Shown: in pieces, positions 40,184 through 49,778 of the stretch
How positions within the stretch are numbered: position 1 is the stretch's first letter
Layout of the letters: each line of letters opens with the position of its first letter
NCBI RefSeq assembly: GCF_003254575.1
Contig: NZ_QJUA01000006.1
Span: 62,001 to 126,000, forward strand
Source of the DNA: Mycobacterium kyogaense
GTDB taxonomy: Bacteria > Actinomycetota > Actinomycetes > Mycobacteriales > Mycobacteriaceae
Direction: 5' to 3'
DNA: 64,000 bases
Program-made: the position numbers and the translations under genes
Notes under the pieces: model-generated
Told to the model about the DNA's origin: nothing
The model's input: the letters and a program-made list of their open reading frames with translations, nothing else
The model's database searches: none

Positions 40184-41260
40184 TCACGCCTGCGTGACTA
40201 TGGGGACGTCGTCGGTGTTCCAGGCGACGACGACAGCGTCGCCTACGTCGTGGGTCATGCCGTTGCGACTGGCAGGGATGTGCACGGCGGCGGTGGGCCC
40301 ACACTCCAGTCGGATCTGATAGAAGGTGCCTTGGCCGTCGAACGCGGAGAACTGCACCTCGCCCGGGAGCCCGTTGTCATAGCAATGTCGCTCGTCCGCG
40401 GGGACGAGGCGCAGGCGTTCGGGCCGCATGACCGCGGTGGCACGGCCCAGTGGCACGGAGGACCCGACGGCGACGGTGACCGAGATATCGGCGGAGCACC
40501 GCAACGTCCCCGCGCTGTCGACGGAGCCCTCGAGGAGAAGCGGGTCGCCGAGGAATCCGGCCACGAATGTGGTTGCAGGATTGGCATACAGCTCGGAACC
40601 CGGTCCGCACTGCACGACACGGCCGGCGTCCATGACGGCAATGCGGTCGCTGACCAGGAGGGCTTCGCGTTGATCATGGGTGACGTTGACGATGGTGACG
40701 CCGAGCTCGCGGTGTATGCGGGTGAGTTCTAGCTGCATGGATTCGCGCAGCCGGCGGTCGAGCGCGGAGAGCGGTTCGTCGAGAAGCAGGATGCGTGGTT
40801 CGTAGACGAGCGCACGCGCCAATGCAACGCGTTGGCTCTGCCCGCCGGACAGCTCGCTGACGGCGCGCTGCTGCAGGTTGGGCAGCTGAACGAGATCGAG
40901 TGCCTCGCTGACGCGCCGGGCGATCTCTTTGCGGCCGACCCGACGCATCCGCAGCGGGAATGCGACGTTGTCACCGACGGACAGGTGGGGGAACAGGGCT
41001 AGAGACTGGAACACGACGCCGAGGTCGCGGGTGTGCGGCGGGCGGCCGGTCATGCTGCGGCCATCGATGATGACGTCACCACTGTCGGCGGCGAGCAGGC
41101 CGGCGATGACCCTGAGCAGGGTGGACTTGCCGGAGCCCGAAGGGCCGAGGAGCGTGAAGAACTCGCCGACGCCGATCTCGACGGACACATCGTCGAGCAC
41201 AGTCATGTGCCCGTAGGTCTTGACGACATGCTCCACCCGGATGGCGGCGGTCGAGTTCAT
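40184..41260 (-). CDS. ABC transporter ATP-binding protein (PotA-like, with TOBE domain)
   Basis: 358 residues. Walker A is GPSGSGKST near residue 38, the signature LSGGQSQRVALARAL near 138 and Walker B ILLLDEPLSALD near 160, followed by the H-loop NVTHDQREAL. The last 110 residues form a TOBE-type regulatory domain. The start at ATG 41260 is ten bases past the stop of the binding-protein gene; the frame extends into that gene but without a start signal. It powers the importer. Confidence 0.93.
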   Translation of the reverse strand: MNSTAAIRVEHVVKTYGHMTVLDDVSVEIGVGEFFTLLGPSGSGKSTLLRVIAGLLAADSGDVIIDGRSMTGRPPHTRDLGVVFQSLALFPHLSVGDNVAFPLRMRRVGRKEIARRVSEALDLVQLPNLQQRAVSELSGGQSQRVALARALVYEPRILLLDEPLSALDRRLRESMQLELTRIHRELGVTIVNVTHDQREALLVSDRIAVMDAGRVVQCGPGSELYANPATTFVAGFLGDPLLLEGSVDSAGTLRCSADISVTVAVGSSVPLGRATAVMRPERLRLVPADERHCYDNGLPGEVQFSAFDGQGTFYQIRLECGPTAAVHIPASRNGMTHDVGDAVVVAWNTDDVPIVTQA

Positions 41261-41270
41261 CACGTGCGTC

Positions 41271-42425
41271 CTAGCGGCCGATCGCAGCGTCGTAGGCCTT
41301 CTGCCATGCCTCGTCATTCTTCGCCATCAGCGGGATGGGCGCCACGACCGCTTTGACGGCTTTCAGGTCCTCAGCGCTGCGTGGAAAAACGGCCTTGTTG
41401 TCTGCCATGTAGGCGGGCACGGTGGCGTCCGGGTTGACCGGAATCAGGCCCAGCTTGTCGGCGACGACCGATTGCACCTCGGGGTCGAGCAGGTAGTTGG
41501 CGAAAACCTGGGCGTAGTAGGCATTCTCGTCCGGAATCCCCTTGTGGATGTAGTAGGCGTCGCCGACGACATAGATGCCTTCGGACGGTGCGACGAGTGC
41601 GACGGGGGCACCTGCGTTCTGCGCCTGGATGCCGGTGCCTGAATTGCTGATCGCCATCTTGACCGAGCCGGTGGTCAGTGCGGTCACGAGGTCGGAATTG
41701 GAACCGAGTTGAGCGAGGTTGGGTTTGAGTTCGGAGATCTTGGCCCAGACGTAATCCATGCCGGCGGGCGGGTTGTTCGCGGGGTCGACCCCCATCGACT
41801 GGGCGAAGCCGAATGCGGTCGACGAGTAGATGGTGTCGACGGCGAGACTTTCGCGCAGTTCGGGCTTGAACAGGTCGTCCCAGGTCTTCACGGTCGCAGG
41901 GTCGATCTTGTCGGTGCGGACGAGGAACGGCACGGTCAAGCTGTAGGGGTTGAGGTACGCCCACGGTCCGTCGGTGTGGTCGGGCGGGGCGGCGGTCTCA
42001 GCGGTGACCTTTCTCAGGTTGGGGACGACTTCGGGGTTGAGAGGAATCGTCCATCCGCGTGCGGCATTGGTGTAGGCACGCTGCTGGGCGTTGAAAGAGG
42101 CGTCGGCGCTAGGACGCTGGTCGGACTGCATCTCCTGGTTGAGCTTGGTGTAGCTGACCGCTTCGTCTGTGGTGTCCCAGACGATAGGGATGCCGGTGTC
42201 CTTGGTGAACTTCGCCGCGGCGGTGTCGGCGTAGACCTTCTCCTGGTCGCCGCTCCAGATGCGGATGACGAGGCGGCCGGGTTTGGTGGCCGGCTTCTCC
42301 GTGACACCGGCGCTGGATGCCCCGGACGACGAGGTGCTCTCACTGGAGCTGCCGCAGGCCGAAACTCCTCCCATGGCGAGGACACCGACTGCAGTGACGG
42401 CGAGGATGTGTTTGATGCGACTCAT
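41271..42425 (-). CDS. ABC transporter extracellular solute-binding lipoprotein (family 1)
   Basis: 384 residues. The signal peptide RIKHILAVTAVGVLAMGG leads to lipobox VSAC near residue 24, followed by a Ser-rich linker. The mature protein has the PotD/FbpA-type binding fold with LVIRIWSGDQEKVYADTAAAKF near 50. The start of the second lobe, GPWAYLNPYSLTVPFLVRTD, is near 150. These PotD/Fbp-like relatives bind polyamines, iron, thiamine or sugar acids; given the operon enzymes a polyol or sugar derivative is more likely. It follows the isomerase by 16 bases. Confidence 0.88.
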   Translation of the reverse strand: MSRIKHILAVTAVGVLAMGGVSACGSSSESTSSSGASSAGVTEKPATKPGRLVIRIWSGDQEKVYADTAAAKFTKDTGIPIVWDTTDEAVSYTKLNQEMQSDQRPSADASFNAQQRAYTNAARGWTIPLNPEVVPNLRKVTAETAAPPDHTDGPWAYLNPYSLTVPFLVRTDKIDPATVKTWDDLFKPELRESLAVDTIYSSTAFGFAQSMGVDPANNPPAGMDYVWAKISELKPNLAQLGSNSDLVTALTTGSVKMAISNSGTGIQAQNAGAPVALVAPSEGIYVVGDAYYIHKGIPDENAYYAQVFANYLLDPEVQSVVADKLGLIPVNPDATVPAYMADNKAVFPRSAEDLKAVKAVVAPIPLMAKNDEAWQKAYDAAIGR

Positions 42426-42441
42426 GACCGGCTCCTGAGGG

Positions 42442-43398
42442 TTAGTGCGGAAGCAGTTCTGCAGAGTCCAGCGGCATCATCGGCGCCAGATAGCGGTACC
42501 CCAAAACCAAGGCGTTGGGCTCTTTTCCGAGCATCTCGACGATGTCGGCCTCGCTGTCGATCTTCGACATCGCGGCCTTGGCGAACACCTCGTCCTCGTG
42601 CTCGATGTCGAGGTTGCCGGTGTAGCCGACATCGGTCAGGGCGGTGATGACGCGGCGCCAGTCGATGACACCCCAGCCGGGGGCGCGGAATCGCCACCAA
42701 CCGTTTCCGAATCCCTGCATCGGCCCGAAGGCGTTGCCGTAGAAGCCGAGGCGGCCGCGTTTGCGCTCGTCGATGTCGATGTCCTTCGCGTGGAAATGCA
42801 CGATGCGGTCGCCGAAGTCGTATATCGCCTGGAGGTAGTCGATGCCGAGAAACACCAGGTGTGACGGGTCGATCTCCAGGCCCAGGGCGGGGGAGGGGAC
42901 GGCCTCGAACATCGCCTGCCAGATCTCGGGAGAGAAGGCGAGGTTCTCGCCGGTGCGGTTCTTGTGATGCAGCATCGGGCAGTTCTCGATGCCGATCTTG
43001 ATACCGAGATCCTCTGCCTCTTTGGTGAATTCGGTGTACAGGTTGGTGAAGGGTTGCATGCAGTCTTCGACGCTGAGGCCCGGGGTCATACCGGCAAATG
43101 TGCAGACGGCGGGAACCTCCATGCGAGCGGCGAGCTGCATCACCTTACGGAAGTAGCGCTTGTACTCAGTGGCTTCGGCTTCGTCGGCAGCGAGGTAGTT
43201 GGGGTAATAACCCAGCGCGGAGATCGCGATGCCGCGGTTGTCGAGGTCGGCTCGAATCTCTCTGAGCCGTTCATCGGTGACCTCGTCGGCGTTGAGTGAC
43301 GACTGGGGCCACGCGGACAGCTCCATTGACGTGAAACCGGTGTCCTGGGCGAACTTTGCGATGTCGCCGCTGTAGTCGGTGTAGAAGCCGAGCCTCAT
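42442..43398 (-). CDS. Sugar phosphate isomerase/epimerase family protein (xylose isomerase-like TIM barrel)
   Basis: 318 residues of the AP_endonuclc_2 fold. Metal-ligand regions include IGIENCPMLH near residue 138, LGLEIDPSHLVFLGIDY near 178, IVHFHAKDIDID near 205 and YTGNLDIEHEDEVF near 265. Such enzymes isomerise or epimerise keto sugars or inosose. I chose ATG 43398, which has AAGGG six bases upstream, rather than ATG 43404, which has no room for it. It is the first gene of the six-gene importer/catabolic operon, facing the ROK regulator. Confidence 0.88.
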   Translation of the reverse strand: MRLGFYTDYSGDIAKFAQDTGFTSMELSAWPQSSLNADEVTDERLREIRADLDNRGIAISALGYYPNYLAADEAEATEYKRYFRKVMQLAARMEVPAVCTFAGMTPGLSVEDCMQPFTNLYTEFTKEAEDLGIKIGIENCPMLHHKNRTGENLAFSPEIWQAMFEAVPSPALGLEIDPSHLVFLGIDYLQAIYDFGDRIVHFHAKDIDIDERKRGRLGFYGNAFGPMQGFGNGWWRFRAPGWGVIDWRRVITALTDVGYTGNLDIEHEDEVFAKAAMSKIDSEADIVEMLGKEPNALVLGYRYLAPMMPLDSAELLPH

Positions 43399-43409
43399 TG
43401 CCATCCCTT

Positions 43410-43436
43410 AGAACGTCGGGGTCTTGCTGTCGTTCT
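43410..43436. promoter_or_regulatory. Inverted repeat in the divergent gap between the isomerase operon and the ROK regulator
   Basis: AGAACG and CGTTCT form a six-base inverted repeat with a 15-base spacer. A further TAGAAC lies at about 43466. The repeats sit between the two divergent starts and may be the ROK regulator's operator. Short arms make this tentative. Confidence 0.3.
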
Positions 43437-43486
43437 CGACGCTATGAGACCCTTCTGTCCGTGTCTAGAACATCTTGCGTCTTTTC

Positions 43487-44674
43487 ATGACGGAACTGGT
43501 GCGGCTGACGCCGCTGCAACGTCGGGTCGTGGGGGAGCTGTTGACCCGAGGGTCTCTGGCGCGGGCGGATCTGACGGAACGGCTGGACGTGTCGCGGTCG
43601 CGGTTGTCGCCGGAAGTGGGATCGCTGATCACGAAAAAAGTTGTGCGTGAGGAAGAGTCGATGGCCTCGACGGGTGGCCGGCGGGCGACACGGTTGGCTC
43701 TGGGGGACGGCTCGTTCGGTGTGGCGGCCGGGGTGGACATCGACGCGGGTGGGGTGTCGCTGGTGCTGATGCAGCTCGACGGGACGGTTGTGACGCGGCG
43801 AGTGGTGGAGTGTTCGGCACCCTCGGATCCTGGGCCGTCCTTGACAGCGATCGCTGTGGCGCTGAAGGCAGAGTTGACCAGTGCGCGGACCACGATGCGG
43901 TTGATCGGGGTGTCGATCGCGGCCGACATCGACAACGCGGGTCAGGTATCGGAGCCTCCTCCGACGATGCCGGCGTGGGCGGGTGTGTCGATCGGGGCTT
44001 TTTTCTCGGGCCGGTTCGGTGTTCCGGTCTACGTGGAGAACGACGTCAATGTACTGGCGGTGTCGGAGCGGGCTAGGGGTGGGCCGGCGTCTGGGTTGCG
44101 TAACTACGCGGTGGTCAAGATCTCCAGCGGCGTGGGGTGCGGGCTCGTGGTGAACGGCGCGCTGGTGCGGGGCAGCGACGGGTACGCGGGGGACATCGGG
44201 CACGTGTGCGTCGACCCGGCGAGCGATGCGGTGTGCGCGTGCGGTAACACGGGATGCCTGGAGGCGTCGGTGTCAGCGCCGGCGTTGGTGAGGGAGGCGG
44301 AAGCGCTGGCGTCGTCGGGGGCTTCGCCGGCCCTGGCGGAGTTGCGTGCTGCGGGCCCGCTGTCGATGCAGACAATCGGGCAGGCGGCGCTGTTGGAAGA
44401 TCCCTCTGCGACAGCGCTCTTGCGTTCTGCGGGAAAAGACGTGGGTTATGCGATCGCCGGGTTGGTGACGATCCTCAACCCCGCGGCGGTCTTCGTCTCG
44501 ACGGGCATCCGGGGCGCGGAGAATGTGGTCCTGTCGGCGGTGCGGCAGCAGGTGTACGAGCATGCCCGGCCGGCAGCGACCAAGGGGCTCGTGATCGGGA
44601 TATGCCAGACGGGGCGGGAGGACGGGGCCGTGGGGGCGGCGGAGTATGCGTGTCATGCGATGGTAGCGGGCTGA
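43487..44674 (+). CDS. ROK-family transcriptional regulator
   Basis: 395 residues. The N-terminal MarR-like helix-turn-helix (about residues 5-60) reads LTPLQRRVVGELLTRGSLARADLTERLDVSRS. The ROK domain follows, with VYVENDVNVLAVSERARGG near 180 and the zinc motif CACGNTGCLEA near 245. The phosphate motif DxGxT is degenerate (DIDAGG), so it is a sugar-sensing regulator rather than a kinase. It diverges from the importer operon with an 88-base gap and most likely represses it until the sugar ligand binds. ATG 43487 is preferred to TTG 43475. Confidence 0.92.
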   Translation: MTELVRLTPLQRRVVGELLTRGSLARADLTERLDVSRSRLSPEVGSLITKKVVREEESMASTGGRRATRLALGDGSFGVAAGVDIDAGGVSLVLMQLDGTVVTRRVVECSAPSDPGPSLTAIAVALKAELTSARTTMRLIGVSIAADIDNAGQVSEPPPTMPAWAGVSIGAFFSGRFGVPVYVENDVNVLAVSERARGGPASGLRNYAVVKISSGVGCGLVVNGALVRGSDGYAGDIGHVCVDPASDAVCACGNTGCLEASVSAPALVREAEALASSGASPALAELRAAGPLSMQTIGQAALLEDPSATALLRSAGKDVGYAIAGLVTILNPAAVFVSTGIRGAENVVLSAVRQQVYEHARPAATKGLVIGICQTGREDGAVGAAEYACHAMVAG

Positions 44675-44735
44675 TGCCCTGATTCAATGACGAGTTCTGG
44701 ATGGGCGAACGATCACGACGTCCATGGACCGCCGT

Positions 44736-45338
44736 CTATTCGCTTGGTGGGCAACCCAATTCAGCTGCTACCGCGACCATGGCGGCCGCCGCGGCGTCCA
44801 CCGTGAGCAGCGAGTTGCCCGCGACGACGTGCAACCCGTAGGCGTCTTCGAGCGCGACGAACGTCATCGCGAGCTGATCGTCGTCGAGGTTCGGCGTGAA
44901 CGCGCCGCTGCGCCTGCCCGAGGCCACGATGCCGCGGTAGGTGGCGGTCTGGCGGAGGTACATCTTCTGCACGAGTTCATCGTGCAGCGCGGAATTGCCT
45001 GCTAGAAAGTCGAATTCGTAGAGCAGTCGCATCAGCGCGTCGTCGGGTCCGCTGGGAAGGCCCGCCCGGATCGCGATGCCGAGTTGCCTGCGAGCGTCCG
45101 TCGTCTCGCCGACCAGGCGATCGCGCTCGTCGCAGAATCGCTCCACGCCGGCGGAATGCGCCTCCACGAGCAGTGCGTCGAGGTCGTCGTAGTAGTAGAG
45201 CACCGTGCCGCGGCTCAGTCCGGCCTGCTCGGCGACATCGGTGAGGGACAGCGATCGCAGGCCGCGCTTCTGTCCGGCGCTGTAGGTGGCCTCGATGAGG
45301 GCCTGTCGGCGGGCGCCCTGATTACGCGGTCGAGCCAT
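44736..45338 (-). CDS. TetR-family regulator of the divergent APC permease/amidohydrolase operon
   Basis: 200 residues. The HTH at about residues 10-55 includes SLTDVAEQAGLSRGTVLYYYDDLDALL, a variant found in BetI-type TetR proteins. It starts at ATG 45338, and the frame is open further upstream into the operator. It faces the permease gene with an 82-base gap that contains a perfect ten-base inverted repeat, its likely operator. It may sense an amino acid, amide or amine, given its neighbours. Confidence 0.9.
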   Translation of the reverse strand: MARPRNQGARRQALIEATYSAGQKRGLRSLSLTDVAEQAGLSRGTVLYYYDDLDALLVEAHSAGVERFCDERDRLVGETTDARRQLGIAIRAGLPSGPDDALMRLLYEFDFLAGNSALHDELVQKMYLRQTATYRGIVASGRRSGAFTPNLDDDQLAMTFVALEDAYGLHVVAGNSLLTVDAAAAAMVAVAAELGCPPSE

Positions 45339-45341
45339 GGG

Positions 45342-45389
45342 TTGACAGTAATCGAGGTCACATGTCACATTCTTCGACGTTACTGTCAA
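45342..45389. promoter_or_regulatory. Probable TetR operator and divergent promoters
   Basis: TTGACAGTAA at 45342-45351 and its exact complement TTACTGTCAA at 45380-45389 form a ten-base inverted repeat with a 28-base spacer. A smaller palindrome around GGTCACATGTCACA lies between. Each arm holds TTGACA, the -35 consensus, one per direction, so binding would block both promoters. It starts only four bases from the tetR start codon. Confidence 0.6.
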
Positions 45390-45420
45390 AGAATTCTTCA
45401 CCCCGACGTCTGGACCCGAA

Positions 45421-46845
45421 ATGACCCGATCGACGACGCCCCCCGGCGTCACCGGCCAGCCGCCTGCGACCTACGACGGCGTGCTCTCGCGTTCGCTCGG
45501 CGTGGGCGGCAACGTCCTGATCACACTGTCGGGCATCTCGCCGGCCTCCAGCGTCTTCGTCCTCGGCGGCGCCGCGCTGACCGCCTACGGCACGGGGGTG
45601 TTCTGGGGTTTTGCGATCGCCGGTGCGATCAGCCTGCTGATCGCGCTCTGCTACGCCGAGCTCGCATCCCGCCATCCCGTCGCGGGCGGTGACTACTCGC
45701 TGGTCAGCCGAACCCTCGGCCCCGCAACGGGTGTCGCGGTGTTCTTCGTCGGCCTGGTCACGCTGCCGCTGATCGTGGCGATCTTCGCGCTGGGCGTCGC
45801 CGACTACCTCGGCGTCGCGATCGCAGGCCTGGACCCGCTGTGGACGGCGGTCGTCGTGACGGTGCTGGCCACGGCGACGGCGTGCCTGAACATCCGCGCG
45901 AACGCGTGGGTCACCGGCGCGTTCCTGTTCGTGGAGATGGCCGCACTTGCGCTGCTGGCCGTCCTCGGCTTCGTACACGTCGAGCGGCCGGTCAGTGCCC
46001 TGCTCGATCCGCAGGCGTTCGACGCCGCGACGGGTGGCCTGGCGCCGCTGGGAATCGCCGGCCTCGTCATCGCCGTCACGCAGGGGATCTTCTCCTACAA
46101 CGGCTACGGCGGTGCGGTGTACTTCGCCGAGGAGACGAAGAACGCCAGGCGTGCTGTCGCCCGCGCGGTGCTGTGGAGCGCCGCGATCACGATCGCAGCG
46201 GAGATCGTTCCGTTGGCCGCGATCCTTCTCGGCACGGGTTCACTGACCGATCTGTTCGGGTCGGATCTGCCGGTCGAGGCGTTCCTCGAGGAACGTGCCG
46301 GACACGCCGTGACGGTGTTCGTGCTGGTGTCGATCGCGCTGGCGATCGTCAACGCGATCATCGCGATCGCACTGCAGTCCGGCCGCCTGCTGTTCGCCGC
46401 GGCACGCGACCAGGCCCTGCCCGCCTCGCTCGCGGCCCCGCTGACCCGCGTATCGGCGTCGACGCAGATGCCGTGGGCCGCGACCATCGTGATGGGCGTG
46501 CTCGCCACAGCCGGCTGCCTGGTACCGCTGGACGTGCTTCTCAATGCCACCGGATCGACACTGGCCTTCAGCTACGGGTTCATAGCGCTCGCCGCGATCA
46601 TCATGCGGCGCAAGTCTTCTCCCGGCGACGGCTACAGGATGCCGTGGTGGCCGCTGCCGCCGGTGGCCGCGCTGCTCGCGATCGTGGCGATCTTCGTGGT
46701 CGGCGTGCTCGACCCGAACCAGTGGCTGAGTCTCGGCATCGCGGTCGGCATCGTCGCGGCCGGATACGCCTACTACTTCTGCTATCTGCGCTCGCGGGCG
46801 GGCACTCACCTGCTGTTGCTCGACGTGCGCGATGAGGAGGGCTGA
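45421..46845 (+). CDS. APC-superfamily amino acid/amine permease
   Basis: 474 residues, about twelve membrane helices. The first helix contains [29 protein letters not shown] residues with the substrate-binding SGISPASS near 40. [23 protein letters not shown], near 220, is typical of the AAT/APA branch. It imports an amino acid or amine. The stop is five bases before the amidohydrolase, so they form an operon, and it faces the TetR gene. The likely cargo is something the amidohydrolase can use. Confidence 0.87.
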   Translation: MTRSTTPPGVTGQPPATYDGVLSRSLGVGGNVLITLSGISPASSVFVLGGAALTAYGTGVFWGFAIAGAISLLIALCYAELASRHPVAGGDYSLVSRTLGPATGVAVFFVGLVTLPLIVAIFALGVADYLGVAIAGLDPLWTAVVVTVLATATACLNIRANAWVTGAFLFVEMAALALLAVLGFVHVERPVSALLDPQAFDAATGGLAPLGIAGLVIAVTQGIFSYNGYGGAVYFAEETKNARRAVARAVLWSAAITIAAEIVPLAAILLGTGSLTDLFGSDLPVEAFLEERAGHAVTVFVLVSIALAIVNAIIAIALQSGRLLFAAARDQALPASLAAPLTRVSASTQMPWAATIVMGVLATAGCLVPLDVLLNATGSTLAFSYGFIALAAIIMRRKSSPGDGYRMPWWPLPPVAALLAIVAIFVVGVLDPNQWLSLGIAVGIVAAGYAYYFCYLRSRAGTHLLLLDVRDEEG

Positions 46846-46850
46846 CGCAG

Positions 46851-48545
46851 ATGGACACTCTCATCACCAACGCGCGCGTCCGTACGTTCGACGACGCCCT
46901 GCCGTGGGCCGAGGTGGTCGGCGTCCGTGCCGGCCGCATCGCCTTCGTCGGCCCCGCCGCCGACGCTCCCGCAGCCCGGCAGGTGATCGATGCGGGTGGC
47001 CGGTTGGTGACGCCGGGCATCGTCGACAGCCACAACCACCTGCTGCTCGGCTTCGACGAGGACGCCGTGTCGCTCGAGGGTGCACACGATCTCACGGAGG
47101 TCCGCCGACGCATCTCCGAATTCGCCGGCAGGCGAGGTGATCTGACGTGGATCTGCGCCGAGAACGCTGTCTACTCGGTGGTCGAGGGACGTCGCCCCAA
47201 CGCGGGCGACCTCGACGGGCTCACCGACAAGCCGCTGTTCATTACGACCTACGACCAGCACTCGGTATGGCTCAACCGCGCAGCGCTGGCGGTGCTCGGC
47301 ATCGCTGACGGTACCGACGTGCCGTGGGGACGGCCCGAACGCGACGAGGTCACCGGAGATCCCACCGGGTGGGTGACCGACTTCTACACGAGCGCCATGA
47401 CCGAGGCGGGCCTTGCGGCGTTGCAAGCCGACGTCCCGATGTACTCGCCCGACCGCCGCTATCGAAAGCTGCAGTCGAGCATGCGGATGGCGACAGCGCT
47501 GGGCATCACCACGGTCGTGGAACCACAGGTGCCGCTTGCTGAATTGCCGTTGTTCGAACGGGCGTTGGCCGAGGGGGTGTTGACGTCGCGGGTGATCGCG
47601 GCGCTGTTCCATCCCGTCGGCGCCGACGGCGGCTTCCGCCGGCGGTTGCGTGACGCGGTCGATTCAGCGGCGGACCACCCGATGCTGCGACTGGGTCCGG
47701 TCAAGTTGTACGCCGACGACGTCATCGAACCGCACACCGCGCTGATGCTCGAGGACTACGCCAACCGGCCGGGTCAGCGAGGACGGCCGAGTTATCCGGG
47801 ACGCGATCTCGTCGCCGTCATCGGCGAACTCGACAGGATGGGATTCCAGACCCACACCCACGCGACGGGAGACGCGGGAATACGCCTGACCCTCGACGCA
47901 ATCGAGGACGCCGCTCGGGTGAACGGGACGCGCGACCGCAGGCACGGAATCGTGCACGTCGAGTGCCTGCACCCCGACGACCTGCCGAGGTTCGCGGAAC
48001 TGGGTGTGACGGCGGCGATGCAACCACGACACTGCTCGCCGGATCTGGTCGCGGGCACCTGGATGGAGAACGTGGGCGAGGAGCGGTGGGATCGCGCGTG
48101 GCGTTTCCGCAGCCTGTTGGAATCCGGTGCGACCGTGGCATTCTCGAGCGACTGGCAGGTGGGGGAGATGGATCCGCTCGTCGGCCTGTACTCGGCGGCG
48201 ACGCGAGCCGGGCTGGACGGTTCCGATCCGTGGACCGTCGACGAACGGGTCGGCCTGGATCGCGGCCTGGAGGCCTACACCGTCCACGGTGCGCGCGCGT
48301 GGCACGCGGAACATGACCGGGGCCGCATCGGGACCGGGCTGTTGGCCGATCTCGTGGTGTGGTCCGGTGACCTGTACGACTACCAGAGCTCGCCGGAGGC
48401 GCTACTGCACCAGCGCGCCGAGCTGACGATGGTCGACGGGACGGTCGCGCACTCGACCGGAACGCTGACCGATCGCGTGGGCTCGGATGTCGCGGTCGAT
48501 CCGGTGACCGCGGCAACGGCCGTCGAGCACGTGCACTGCCACTAG
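46851..48545 (+). CDS. YtcJ-like metal-dependent amidohydrolase
   Basis: 564 residues of the amidohydrolase superfamily, N-substituted formamide deformylase/AepA-like branch. Metal-binding HxH is in [12 protein letters not shown] near residue 60. The next His is in [12 protein letters not shown] near 330, another in [13 protein letters not shown] near 365 and the final Asp in [15 protein letters not shown] near 430. The initial imidazolone-type motif [13 protein letters not shown] near 3 is the small beta domain. It probably hydrolyses a C-N bond in the compound imported by the permease. Its stop shares the bases CTAG with the convergent TetR gene. Confidence 0.88.
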   Translation: MDTLITNARVRTFDDALPWAEVVGVRAGRIAFVGPAADAPAARQVIDAGGRLVTPGIVDSHNHLLLGFDEDAVSLEGAHDLTEVRRRISEFAGRRGDLTWICAENAVYSVVEGRRPNAGDLDGLTDKPLFITTYDQHSVWLNRAALAVLGIADGTDVPWGRPERDEVTGDPTGWVTDFYTSAMTEAGLAALQADVPMYSPDRRYRKLQSSMRMATALGITTVVEPQVPLAELPLFERALAEGVLTSRVIAALFHPVGADGGFRRRLRDAVDSAADHPMLRLGPVKLYADDVIEPHTALMLEDYANRPGQRGRPSYPGRDLVAVIGELDRMGFQTHTHATGDAGIRLTLDAIEDAARVNGTRDRRHGIVHVECLHPDDLPRFAELGVTAAMQPRHCSPDLVAGTWMENVGEERWDRAWRFRSLLESGATVAFSSDWQVGEMDPLVGLYSAATRAGLDGSDPWTVDERVGLDRGLEAYTVHGARAWHAEHDRGRIGTGLLADLVVWSGDLYDYQSSPEALLHQRAELTMVDGTVAHSTGTLTDRVGSDVAVDPVTAATAVEHVHCH

Positions 48546-49144
48546 AAGTCGGTGACCCTCCTGGTCAAGCTGGGCAGCAGCACCGTGTCCACGAGGGTTC
48601 GCACGGTTTCCTCGGTCGGCGGTCGGTCGGCGACCAACGCTCGGAACACGAGGTATCCGGGCAGCAGATCGAAGATCTCCTCGTTGATCGCCGATGCGTC
48701 GATCTCGCCTCGTTCCACCGCGGCGGCGAGCACGCCGTCGATGATCATCTTGCGCTGTATGACGAACTTCTGCTGAAATGCCTGGCTGAGCCGCGGGTTG
48801 TGGGACATCTCGTTCAGTACCGCCCGCATGGTCGGAGTGTGGTCGCGGGAATGCTCGCACACGGCGCGCCCGATCTCGAGCAGATCCGTACGCAGTGAGC
48901 CGGTACGGGGCGGCACCGATGAGCTGCGGGTGCCCTCGATGAATGCCGCTAGCACCAGGTCTGCTTTCGAGGGCCAGCGCCGGTACATGGTCGCCTTGCT
49001 CGCCCGTGCTGCCGCCGCGACGGCCTCGACGGTCAGCCGGTCGTATCCGTGCTGCTGCAACTGCTGCAGCGTGACGGCGAGCAGTTCAGCTTCACGCGTC
49101 GTCCATGGACACTGCGCGGTGTCTTCCGTGGACTCGGTGTTCAC
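48542..49144 (-). CDS. TetR-family regulator divergent to mmpS-mmpL
   Basis: 200 residues. The HTH region has [40 protein letters not shown] sequence near 30-65, with the recognition helix [10 protein letters not shown]. The C-terminal part resembles TetR_C_11-type domains ([18 protein letters not shown]). GTG 49144 is preferred over an ATG at 49180 because AAGGTG lies just upstream. It faces mmpS across a 187-base gap carrying a perfect palindrome, as TetR repressors of mycobacterial MmpL systems often do. Confidence 0.9.
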   Translation of the reverse strand: MNTESTEDTAQCPWTTREAELLAVTLQQLQQHGYDRLTVEAVAAAARASKATMYRRWPSKADLVLAAFIEGTRSSSVPPRTGSLRTDLLEIGRAVCEHSRDHTPTMRAVLNEMSHNPRLSQAFQQKFVIQRKMIIDGVLAAAVERGEIDASAINEEIFDLLPGYLVFRALVADRPPTEETVRTLVDTVLLPSLTRRVTDF

Positions 49145-49240
49145 ATTTTTCACCTTAGATCGGAATGCATCCGCGATCACTGACGTTCGCAGCGGGGAGA
49201 GCAGTCGTTCGTGCGCGCGTCAAGCGGTTGCGACGCGTTG

Positions 49241-49257
49241 AACGGTACCGTACCGTT
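49241..49257. promoter_or_regulatory. Palindromic TetR operator upstream of mmpS-mmpL
   Basis: AACGGTACCGTACCGTT is a perfect 17-base palindrome around a central C (arms AACGGTAC and GTACCGTT). It lies midway between the divergent tetR and mmpS starts, the usual place for a TetR autoregulatory site. Confidence 0.7.
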
Positions 49258-49331
49258 CTCATGCGGTCTACGGGATGACCGACAGACGCGGCCGGTGCCG
49301 GCTGTGTCGGCCGGATGCGAAAGGCGCACCA

Positions 49332-49778
49332 GTGAGTGGGATTTCGGTTGGCCGGTTGGCGCGGCGGTGGTGGACCGTCATCGTCGCCGTCGTTGTCGTC
49401 GCGGTGGTTGCGTTCACCGTGGTCCGGCTGCACGGCATCTTCGGATCCGACAACGAGGTGTCCCGGCCAGGGTCGGACGCGTTGGAGAACACGGGGTTCA
49501 ACCCCAAGCAGGTGATCTTCGAGGTCTTCGGGTCCCCGGGATCGGTGGCCACGATCAATTACCTCGACATACACGCCCAACCGCAGCGCGTCGACGACGT
49601 TCCGCTGCCGTGGACGCAGACGCTGACCACTGACGACCCGACGCTGTATGCCGACCTGCGCGCTCAAGGCGACGGCGCGACCATCGGATGCCGCATCACG
49701 GTCAACGGGATAGTCAAGGACGAAAGGTCCACGAACAACGTGAACGGCTACATCTCCTGCCTGGACAAGACCGCATGA
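49332..49778 (+). CDS. MmpS-family membrane-anchored accessory protein
   Basis: 148 residues. A single N-terminal membrane helix (WWTVIVAVVVVAVVAFTVV) follows a short Arg-rich lead. The periplasmic domain starts with VRLHGIFGSDN near residue 36 and has NPKQVIFEVFGSPGSVATINYLD near 58, PLPWTQTL near 95, and a Cys pair (GCRITVNG, SCLDKTA). These are the marks of MmpS proteins, periplasmic partners of MmpL. GTG 49332 has AAAGG upstream; ATG 49275 is the in-frame alternative. It overlaps mmpL by four bases. Confidence 0.93.
   Translation: MSGISVGRLARRWWTVIVAVVVVAVVAFTVVRLHGIFGSDNEVSRPGSDALENTGFNPKQVIFEVFGSPGSVATINYLDIHAQPQRVDDVPLPWTQTLTTDDPTLYADLRAQGDGATIGCRITVNGIVKDERSTNNVNGYISCLDKTA

Noticed and set aside
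41261..41317. A longer N-terminus of the ABC ATPase.
   Set aside because: It would run into the binding-protein gene, begins with unlikely sequence and has no ribosome site; the ATG at 41260 fits.
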